Source: CAJQQY01 sp964352225 (GTDB lineage Bacteria; Bacteroidota; Bacteroidia; Chitinophagales; Saprospiraceae). From it: a stretch of 10,732 bases of DNA. The position numbers and the translations under genes were made by a program. Where the stretch lies: the NCBI GenBank assembly GCA_964352225.1, contig CAYGRM010000235.1, forward strand, positions 1 to 10,732, read 5' to 3'. The notes under the pieces are model-generated. The model was not told the DNA's origin, searched no databases, and saw only the letters and a list, made by a program, of their open reading frames with translations. Every line of letters starts with the position of its first letter. The stretch's first letter is position 1. This document shows positions 1 through 5,850 of the stretch, one piece after another.

Positions 1-143
1 GGAAAAGAAATCCTTTTTCTCTTTATCAATTGTTAAACAATTGAACTTTTTATGCCTGAAAATGAAATACGGTTTTTTATGCAATTCCGTATATTTTTCA
101 CTCTAAGTCATACAAAATTGAGACAGGATGATTCATGTTTTTT
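1..143. other. Non-coding left flank with two AT-rich hairpins
   Basis: No convincing coding sequence is seen. The longest open stretch, in frame 2 to about base 107, has no recognisable protein character. Two inverted repeats lie just beyond the 3' end of the minus-strand deacetylase gene. TCAATTG (26-32) pairs with CAATTGA (38-44) around a 5-base loop. ATACGG (67-72) pairs with CCGTAT (87-92) around a 14-base loop. Either could end the minus-strand transcript, but neither is followed by a clean long T run, so this is only suggestive. Confidence 0.5.
67..98. terminator. Possible terminator downstream of the deacetylase gene
   Basis: The 6-bp stem ATACGG/CCGTAT has a 14-base loop. It is flanked by a T-rich stretch on the plus side (ATTTTT at 93-98) and by TTCATTTT on the minus side. 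It lies about 50 bases past the stop codon of the minus-strand gene, a suitable place for its transcript end. The stem is short, so the call is weak. Confidence 0.3.
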
Positions 144-2234
144 CTACATCATAACCACCTTCGCTTTCCCAATCACCCCTTTCTCATTTTGTATGACTAA
201 AAAATAAATTCCTTTCGAAAACTCTTTTAAAGAAATCGTTTTTTGCAAATAATGCTTTCCATGGAGGAGAGAATCATCAAACAAATTCACCACTTTTTTA
301 CCATTGATGTCTATTAAATTAATTTGATAATTTCCAGTATGAGTTACTTCAAATTCTAAGTTTAAATTGCCTTTGCTGGGGTTTGGAAAAACTTTTAGCG
401 AAGCATTATGATCATTTTTGACAAAACTATTCGAGTTGACTAAATCTCCAAAATAGACAATCACATCATTCCCTTCCCAAGGTTCTTGAGAAAAATTTAA
501 TGCATTCCCCGATTCATCGACGATCAATATTTCAGATAATGATTGTCCATTAGCTACGATAAAACTAATATCATTTGTCAAGTCCATTGAATCAGGAATC
601 GTGATGGTCACTTCATTTCCATTCAATTCAGAATCAAAAACAAAATCCTCTCTCGCTCTCCAAAAATCTCCAAATTTTTCAAATTCCATGATGTTGATAT
701 CATTAGGTAATTCATCGAGGTAATAAGCCATTCCTTCTAATTTATAATTTCGATTAGGATGAATTAATAGAACAGTTGGTGCTCCATTAGCTTGATTTTT
801 TCTAGTGATTTCCAACCAAGTATTGGCTTTGTCAAAGTAGTTAAAAATCGAAATAGGATTAGCATGAAACACATCAGATATGGTAACTGGAATTTCATAA
901 ATATTGGATGTCTCACCACTAAAACTTCTCCCTTTTTTATTTTGATAAGGAAAATTAGTTAAAACATCATTCGCAGAAAAACTAGAATTATAGTCATATC
1001 CCAAGTCATCCAAAACATCTACTAAGTTTTTGTGAAAAGCTAAATGACCTGCTCGAAAGGTTCTGATGGTTTGATTAGGAATATCATTTTCGAGAACATT
1101 TTTTGAAACTTCTAACTCTCCATAAACCGATCCGCTACTGGTTACATTTCCATCGTTAAAAGGATGGTAATTATCTTTAGTATTGCCAGTAGTTCCTATT
1201 GGGAAAATATCATCTTCTCCAAAATCAAAAAAATGACCAACTGAATGTGATCCAAAATTATGTCCATTACTTTTGATATAATCCAAAGTCGATTGGCGAT
1301 TAATATAAAAGTTAGACATCAATTCATCATCAAAATATCGAACAGTAATATTATAAGTGGCTTCAATATTATTTTCGGTTTCATAGTCCACAAATACTTC
1401 CAGCGTATCCATTCCAGTTGAACTATCAATATCATGAGTAATCATCAAGGTGGAAAGCGATCTACCAGGACTGGTATTTTTCCAAACGGCATGCTGATTA
1501 TGTTCTAAAAATAATGCTCTTACAAATAAAAAAAGTACATCTGAAGTAGGTTCAAAACCATTGGAAGTAATTCTTTGAGCTTCGTAATCTCGATTGATTT
1601 GATTTCTCAAAATTACTTCTTTCCACGAAAGACCAATGGATACCGCGGCGCCATTTCCATAAAGATTTTTAATGACCGCAGCACTTCCATCATCATAAGT
1701 TGCTAAAGTTTTGGCAAAAGTGGTGGAGTATCCTAGTGTCTTAAAAATCGAAGAATAAGTATTTCGACCTAATGAAATAATTTGTTCTTCAGGCTCGTCG
1801 ATATATTTTAAGGAAGCTTCATCTAGAGAAGTATCCCAATGAATTTCAAAGCGGGAATTACTACTTTCATAGCCATCGATTCCAAATAAACTATAGAAAT
1901 CCTCATCTTGAATCCTTGGTGCAATAAGTACCCCTCCAGTTTGAACATAGTCAATCAATGCAGTCTTTTCATCCGTTGAAAAAGTGGAAGAAGTAAATAG
2001 CGAACTACTTAAAATCATCGCATAATTCACCGCAACGTCCACATCTTGAGTAATGATAAAAGGTATTCCGGTGACCTTTGCCATGTGTTCCACAGAGAAA
2101 AGTCGAGAGTCATTGGATTCGTTATTTTTGATGGAAAGGTCTAAGATAGCAATGGCTCTTTCATGAATTTGTGCATTTGAAAGGATAGGAAATAATAATA
2201 GGAAATTTATAGTAATTGAAATGAAAATTCTCAT
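144..2234 (-). CDS. Secreted polysaccharide deacetylase-like (NodB-fold) protein with T9SS sorting domain
   Basis: This 696-residue protein is predicted to be exported and attached to or released from the cell surface. Residues 1-21 form a Sec signal peptide, probably cleaved before Q22 (SNA|Q). Residues about 25-250 look like an alpha/beta domain with a weak glutamine-amidotransferase-like appearance. Residues about 258-500 carry NodB-type deacetylase motifs: THDID at 266-270 in place of the usual TFDDG, HSVGH at 330-334 (metal histidines), FRAGH at 393-397 and LIHPN at 490-494. A small beta-rich segment follows at about 530-600. Residues about 613-696 are a type A T9SS C-terminal sorting domain (PNPS at 617-620, INGK, GIYFL). 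Such domains usually remove N- or O-acetyl groups from polysaccharides; the substrate here is unknown. The gene stands alone and is transcribed away from the GNAT pair. The start ATG is fixed by the signal peptide. Confidence 0.88.
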   Translation of the reverse strand: MRIFISITINFLLLFPILSNAQIHERAIAILDLSIKNNESNDSRLFSVEHMAKVTGIPFIITQDVDVAVNYAMILSSSLFTSSTFSTDEKTALIDYVQTGGVLIAPRIQDEDFYSLFGIDGYESSNSRFEIHWDTSLDEASLKYIDEPEEQIISLGRNTYSSIFKTLGYSTTFAKTLATYDDGSAAVIKNLYGNGAAVSIGLSWKEVILRNQINRDYEAQRITSNGFEPTSDVLFLFVRALFLEHNQHAVWKNTSPGRSLSTLMITHDIDSSTGMDTLEVFVDYETENNIEATYNITVRYFDDELMSNFYINRQSTLDYIKSNGHNFGSHSVGHFFDFGEDDIFPIGTTGNTKDNYHPFNDGNVTSSGSVYGELEVSKNVLENDIPNQTIRTFRAGHLAFHKNLVDVLDDLGYDYNSSFSANDVLTNFPYQNKKGRSFSGETSNIYEIPVTISDVFHANPISIFNYFDKANTWLEITRKNQANGAPTVLLIHPNRNYKLEGMAYYLDELPNDINIMEFEKFGDFWRAREDFVFDSELNGNEVTITIPDSMDLTNDISFIVANGQSLSEILIVDESGNALNFSQEPWEGNDVIVYFGDLVNSNSFVKNDHNASLKVFPNPSKGNLNLEFEVTHTGNYQINLIDINGKKVVNLFDDSLLHGKHYLQKTISLKEFSKGIYFLVIQNEKGVIGKAKVVMM

Positions 2235-2280
2235 TTAGTTAGGGTTTAGTTAGTTTATTAGAAGGGGGAATTATTATTAT

Positions 2281-2314
2281 GAAAATCTATAAGTGAGGAA
2301 TAAAATAGTTGCAA
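2281..2314 (-). promoter_or_regulatory. Candidate promoter for the deacetylase gene
   Basis: Read on the minus strand, TTG (2314-2312) is followed after 22 bases by TAGATTTT (2289-2282). This matches seven of eight positions of the Bacteroidota -7 box TANNTTTG, with spacing inside the usual 17-23 range. Transcription would begin near 2276 and leave a leader of about 40 bases. The TTG belongs to the element shared with the phosphatase-kinase gene. The prediction rests on pattern only. Confidence 0.4.
2298..2314 (-). repeat. Upstream element shared by the two exported-protein genes, copy 1
   Basis: On the plus strand the sequence is GAAT-A4-TAGTTGCAA; on the minus strand it reads TTGCAACTATTTTATTC. 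Its near edge is 64 bases upstream of the deacetylase ATG. The second copy, at 5696-5715, has seven A residues instead of four, the same orientation, and lies 67 bases upstream of its gene. The element lies outside the preferred GNAT reading frame, which supports the start of that gene at 2386. Confidence 0.5.
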
Positions 2315-2385
2315 AAATTACTCCATATAATAGTATGTTAGGAACTATTTTCTTAAAAATGATCTTTAGTTTTACAAAAAAAAGA

Positions 2386-2925
2386 ATGGAAAATAATTTC
2401 ACAGTTCGAGAAGCTCAAAAAAATGATATACCTCATATTGTAAATTATTGGAAAAGTGCTTCGAAAGAAGATCTTTTAGCAATGGGAATTGATATAAATA
2501 ATACTGCTCCTTTGGATGATTTAGGAGAACGATTGGAAAAACAATTACCGCTACCTTATTCCCTAAAAGGAGCTTTTGTGCTCGTTGCTTTTGTTGATGA
2601 AAAACCCGTTGGACATTGTTATGTGAATCATTTGGTTTTTGGAAAAGAGGCATTTATGCACCTACACATTTGGAAATCAAATCTTCAGCAAAAAGGTTTA
2701 GGAACTCAAATGGTGAAAAAATCAATTCCAGTTTTTTTCGAAAAATTAGAATTGCAAACCCTATTTTGCGAACCTGCTGCCAAGAATCCTGCTCCCAATA
2801 AAACCTTGGAAAAAGTTGGATTTAAATTTATTAAAAAACATACGACCGTTCCTGCCGGGTGGACTTTTCAATTGGAAGTCAATCGTTGGGAAATGATTTT
2901 AGAAGATTATCAGTTTTTATTTTAA
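2386..2925 (+). CDS. GNAT family N-acetyltransferase
   Basis: This is a 179-residue cytoplasmic acetyl-CoA-dependent acetyltransferase; its substrate is unknown. The acetyl-CoA pyrophosphate loop is visible as QQKGLG at residues 101-106 (Q/R-x-x-G-x-G), preceded by the strand segment HLHIW (92-96). The later stretch EPAAKNPAPNKTLEKVGF (129-146) is the motif B region, with the Asn and the 'GF' typical of GNAT folds. The frame is open back to a GTG at 2293, but the extra 31 residues do not look like GNAT sequence. They also overlap the upstream promoter-like element. The ATG at 2386, followed directly by the usual GNAT opening (FTVREA), is therefore preferred. Ten bases separate it from the next acetyltransferase gene, so the two are probably cotranscribed. 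Confidence 0.9.
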   Translation: MENNFTVREAQKNDIPHIVNYWKSASKEDLLAMGIDINNTAPLDDLGERLEKQLPLPYSLKGAFVLVAFVDEKPVGHCYVNHLVFGKEAFMHLHIWKSNLQQKGLGTQMVKKSIPVFFEKLELQTLFCEPAAKNPAPNKTLEKVGFKFIKKHTTVPAGWTFQLEVNRWEMILEDYQFLF

Positions 2926-2935
2926 AAGCTTTCAG

Positions 2936-3454
2936 ATGAATTTTAACCCATTCCCAACTCTTCAAACTGAAAGGTTTAATCTCAGAAAAACCTCCACTCA
3001 GGATTTAGAAGACCTTCTTTTTCTCAGATCAAATCCAATCGTTAATCAATATATTGATCGGCCTTTAGCACAATCTTTAAAAGATGCAGAAGATTTTTTA
3101 ACCAAAATTGCCAAAGGTTTAGATGAGGGAAAAAATGTTTATTGGACGATTTCTTACAAAGGAAATGATCAAATGATCGGCTCTATTTGCCTTTGGAATT
3201 TTTCTGAAAATGGAAAAATTGGAGAGGTGGGATATGATCTAAAACCTGAATTTCATGGACAAGGAATCATGACTGAAGTCTTAAAGTCAATATTGATTTT
3301 TGGTTTTGAACAACTACAATTAGAAAAAATAGAAGCCTACACTCACCATCAAAATGAAGCATCAAAGCGGCTTTTGGTTAAAAATAACTTTAGGCTAGTC
3401 GAAGGAAAGAAAGATGAGTTTAATCAAGCAAACATTGTTTTTGAAATTCATTGA
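2936..3454 (+). CDS. GNAT family acetyltransferase, RimJ/RimL-like
   Basis: This 172-residue cytoplasmic protein has the layout of the Acetyltransf_3 (RimJ/RimL) group, which acetylates N-terminal or side-chain amines of proteins or small molecules. It opens with LQTERFNLRK, typical of this group. The acetyl-CoA loop is HGQGIMTE (107-114) after the strand GEVGYDL, and the last helix contains NEASKRLLVKNNFR (140-153), the usual N-x-A-S..L..N-F pattern. The length is normal. It follows the other GNAT gene by 10 bases, but the two are not close paralogues: motif spacing and N-termini differ. True RimJ or RimL function cannot be assigned, because many proteins with this layout act on other amines. 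Confidence 0.9.
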   Translation: MNFNPFPTLQTERFNLRKTSTQDLEDLLFLRSNPIVNQYIDRPLAQSLKDAEDFLTKIAKGLDEGKNVYWTISYKGNDQMIGSICLWNFSENGKIGEVGYDLKPEFHGQGIMTEVLKSILIFGFEQLQLEKIEAYTHHQNEASKRLLVKNNFRLVEGKKDEFNQANIVFEIH

Positions 3455-3455
3455 A

Positions 3456-3503
3456 ACTGTTTTGAAATTTGGTAAAAAAATTAGCGACATAATTCAAAAC
3501 AGT
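3456..3503. repeat. 11-bp perfect inverted repeat after the GNAT pair
   Basis: ACTGTTTTGAA (3456-3466) is exactly complementary in reverse to TTCAAAACAGT (3493-3503), with a 26-base spacer that includes an A7 run. It begins two bases after the stop codon of the second GNAT gene. A transcript terminator or 3'-end stabilising hairpin is the likely role, though no T run follows. Confidence 0.55.
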
Positions 3504-3536
3504 CTCTTACAACCTATAAATAAATTATCCTTTAGG

Positions 3537-3578
3537 AACTTCCTAGTTTTTCCATTTTAAGGAAAGGCTAGGGAAGTT
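3537..3578. terminator. Probable bidirectional terminator between convergent genes
   Basis: AACTTCC (3537-3543) pairs with GGAAGTT (3572-3578), TAG (3544-3546) with CTA (3568-3570) leaving G3571 bulged, and TTTTTCC (3547-3553) with GGAAAGG (3561-3567) including two G-T pairs. The loop is ATTTTAA. This makes a stem of about 17 bp ending eight bases from the stop codon of the phosphatase-kinase gene. An alternative outer pairing, CTTACAAC (3506-3513) with GTTGTAAG (3576-3583), competes for the right arm. There is no strong T tract on either side, so termination is inferred from position and stem strength. Confidence 0.5.
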
Positions 3579-3586
3579 GTAAGTAT

Positions 3587-5629
3587 TTAATTCTTAATCA
3601 TTTTAGGTTTGAGTCGTTGTGGATTTCTTAAAAGGTCAAAAAAATCTTTGATATAGGATTTGTTATATTCGATAGTTCTTTCACTCATGTAGGTAGCTTC
3701 ATCACAGATTCGATAAACATCTTCCTCAATCGAAAGGTAATATTTAATAGTACTGTAAAATTCTTCTTCCGTAATTTCATAAGAAAAAAAATATCGTTCG
3801 TTCACATCTTCAATGGGAAGTGACTCGTGTGGAACCGCATAACTTTGACCAACGAATCCAGAATAATCAAAGTCATAAGGAAGAGCAATAATTTTTTCTC
3901 GAGAAGGAACTTTGACCAACTCTAAATTATGTTTATTCCCCAAAGACCAATCTGTATTAGCTATCATGTATTGGAAAAATTCCATTTTTAGAAATAATTC
4001 TCGATCTAAGTTCGAAGCATTTACTTTACCTTTAGTAACTACTTTTGCATCATTTCTTCTCTCATATTCCACTTCATCTTCGATTACAAAGCCAACCATC
4101 TTATATTTATCCTTACCATTTTCACAGATGTGAATATCAACTAATTTCGCTCGGATGCAATTTTCATCAATGAAGGTATACAAGTCATAAAGGAAAAATT
4201 CTTTGTATAATTTTTCTTGGGCTTGTTTACTTGAATTACATGGAAAAACAAATTTTAGTTTATCGATTTTCATAAAACCATTGTCCTTCAGCGATGACTT
4301 TTTTACGTCAAATTTAATTGGAGGCATATTGCATACTTGCTTTCGCATATTTCCTCGAGCTCTTACTCTTCCTTTGAATCTCATAGCATCTTTACCCAGT
4401 TGATCAGCTACTACTAGTTGACCCTCTTGGTATTTTTCCTTCATTTTGCCTTTCTTGATTTTCTTAAAGTTAGTTTCTATTCTTATTTTTGGAACACCCT
4501 CTAAGTTGTAAATATGGTCAAAAAGACTGGTTGTCTTATTTATTTTAATCCCTGCCAGAGCTGTTTTATTTCCCTCCAAATCACCAATGGAGTATTCGTT
4601 ATTTTCGATATTCAAGATTTGACCATCTAATCCTTTTTTTATACTGCAATCGATTGCGATAACTCTTCCATCAAACATGGCAGTTATCTTATCCAAACTA
4701 GTATGTCCTACAATGATTCGATCTTGATCTAATCGTTTTAAAATAGATTTGATGTTCTTCTTTTTAAAATTTTCAGTATCAAAATATCCTCGATACCAAA
4801 CTGGTCCTTCAGTAGAGTAAAGCAAAGTAAGCAGACTATCTTTTAGAATATCTTCCTCTTTTGCCCGTAATAATTTTGTTGTAAATGTATTGTTAATATC
4901 TTCCAGCGATAAGTCTAAATCCAAGATTGCATCAGAAACTCCCGCATGGACAAACAAATTTTTATTAATCGAGGTCAACACTTTATGACTTGCAATCCAA
5001 TCACCTAAGACACTTCCTTTTCGGAAAAAATGATAATATTGATTTTTAAAACTAGCGGAGGTATAATAATATTTTTTATTGATGTATCTGATATCACCTT
5101 GAAGTACCATGATTTCATGATTACCAAGTAATACTTGAACTTTTCCCCCAGCCATTTCAGCTTCTTTTTGTAAAAAAAATAAAAACCAAAGAATGTCTAA
5201 AACTTGATCTCCCCGATCCAAATTATCGCCTACAATAACCAAATGCCCATTGCCATATTTCCAATTATTTTTTTCATCAATGACTTCGTTAGCTCGTAAT
5301 AATTTTTGCAAAATTCCAAACTGTCCATGCACATCACTCACGGCAATAACTTTTTCAATATTATTATACACAACTTGGGAATCTCTTACAAAATCCAAAT
5401 TTTGCAAATCAACTTTTGGGAAAGAGGGACGATCAAAAGTGGTGGCTTCCGAATTGGCGATTAAAGTATCATACCCGACTCCGGCTTCTACCCATTGGAT
5501 TTGCAAACTATCATTCTGATGAAAAATGTACGGCCCATCAAAATACTCGGGATTGATTTGGGAAAAAAGTAAGAAAGGCCATAAAGCGAAAATTATAAAA
5601 GTGAATTTTGTCAGAGTTGTTTTATTCAT
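3587..5629 (-). CDS. Exported PPP-type (Shelph-like) phosphatase fused to a CotH-like kinase domain
   Basis: This 680-residue protein has a signal peptide (1-23, cut before Q24), no lipobox and no T9SS tail, so a periplasmic location is likely. Residues about 92-330 are a PPP-family metallophosphatase resembling Shewanella-like phosphatases: SDVHG (D99, H101), GDNLDRG (D135, D138, R139), GNHE (N170, H171), HAG (H228) and GH (H309). Every expected metal and phosphate ligand is present. Residues about 365-670 resemble bacterial CotH-type atypical kinases: RGN at 425-427, PPIKFD at 436-441, DKLK at 456-459, an IEDEVE segment at 516-521, a catalytic-loop candidate NTDW...HN (D560, N568) and a metal-binding candidate YDFD (D586, D588). 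The phosphatase assignment is strong and the kinase one moderate. The fusion suggests control of phosphate on exported proteins, which is an inference. The gene is monocistronic and converges on the GNAT pair. Confidence 0.85.
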   Translation of the reverse strand: MNKTTLTKFTFIIFALWPFLLFSQINPEYFDGPYIFHQNDSLQIQWVEAGVGYDTLIANSEATTFDRPSFPKVDLQNLDFVRDSQVVYNNIEKVIAVSDVHGQFGILQKLLRANEVIDEKNNWKYGNGHLVIVGDNLDRGDQVLDILWFLFFLQKEAEMAGGKVQVLLGNHEIMVLQGDIRYINKKYYYTSASFKNQYYHFFRKGSVLGDWIASHKVLTSINKNLFVHAGVSDAILDLDLSLEDINNTFTTKLLRAKEEDILKDSLLTLLYSTEGPVWYRGYFDTENFKKKNIKSILKRLDQDRIIVGHTSLDKITAMFDGRVIAIDCSIKKGLDGQILNIENNEYSIGDLEGNKTALAGIKINKTTSLFDHIYNLEGVPKIRIETNFKKIKKGKMKEKYQEGQLVVADQLGKDAMRFKGRVRARGNMRKQVCNMPPIKFDVKKSSLKDNGFMKIDKLKFVFPCNSSKQAQEKLYKEFFLYDLYTFIDENCIRAKLVDIHICENGKDKYKMVGFVIEDEVEYERRNDAKVVTKGKVNASNLDRELFLKMEFFQYMIANTDWSLGNKHNLELVKVPSREKIIALPYDFDYSGFVGQSYAVPHESLPIEDVNERYFFSYEITEEEFYSTIKYYLSIEEDVYRICDEATYMSERTIEYNKSYIKDFFDLLRNPQRLKPKMIKN

Positions 5630-5695
5630 TTTTTGAGTTAATTAGGTTTATGCTAAGTTAGAGAAGTTTTTGGTTTTTGCTGATTTTTTTTTTTT

Positions 5696-5715
5696 GAATA
5701 AAAAAATAGTTGCAA
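5696..5715 (-). repeat. Upstream element shared by the two exported-protein genes, copy 2
   Basis: GAAT-A7-TAGTTGCAA on the plus strand differs from the copy at 2298-2314 only by three extra A residues. It sits 67 bases upstream of the phosphatase-kinase ATG, reading toward that gene. The conserved TTGCAAC core on the minus strand could be a -33/-35 promoter element, but no good TANNTTTG box follows it at this copy. Confidence 0.45.
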
Positions 5716-5760
5716 GAGTGAGTTTGGCTTGTCAATACTCCTATTGGGATTAAGTTTTAT

Positions 5761-5795
5761 TTTGAAAAAATTACACTTAGCCAATAATACTTTTG
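5761..5795 (+). promoter_or_regulatory. Consensus Bacteroidota promoter of the oxidoreductase operon
   Basis: TTTG at 5761-5764 is the -33 box. After 23 bases, TACTTTTG at 5788-5795 matches the -7 consensus TANNTTTG in full. The spacing is at the upper limit of the 17-23 range described for this phylum. Transcription should begin near 5801-5803, giving a leader of about 50 bases before the GTG start. This is the primary housekeeping-sigma type of promoter, so expression of the operon is probably constitutive or growth-linked. Confidence 0.65.
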
Positions 5796-5850
5796 GATTT
5801 ACCACCTATATTATTATATTTATTTTTTTATTTAATGAAAAGATAAAATT

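Larger units (their letters stand above)
5630..5850. other. Divergent intergenic region with regulatory signals
   Basis: This spacer separates the minus-strand phosphatase-kinase gene from the plus-strand oxidoreductase operon. It contains a run of twelve T residues (5684-5695), the second copy of the shared upstream element (5696-5715) and a full-consensus plus-strand promoter (5761-5795). The remainder is AT-rich leader. A three-codon ATG frame (5835-5846) precedes the operon's GTG start but is too small to interpret. Confidence 0.6.

Noticed and set aside
1..107. Open plus-strand frame at the left edge as a possible gene end
   Set aside because: About 35 codons rich in Phe, Leu and Lys with no recognisable pattern, running through two hairpins; probably spacer.
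2399..2653. Minus-strand open frame of 84 codons opposite the first GNAT gene
   Set aside because: It is antisense to a recognisable acetyltransferase and has no protein features of its own.
5250..5519. Plus-strand open frame of 89 codons opposite the phosphatase domain
   Set aside because: It is antisense to the exact positions of the phosphatase motifs, which are clearly the coding sequence.
144..5629. The deacetylase and the phosphatase-kinase as one functional operon
   Set aside because: They are separated by two genes on the opposite strand, so they cannot share a transcript; only a shared upstream element links them.
5835..5846. Three-codon ATG frame just before the GTG start of the oxidoreductase operon
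   Set aside because: Too short to distinguish from chance in an AT-rich leader, and out of frame with the gene.
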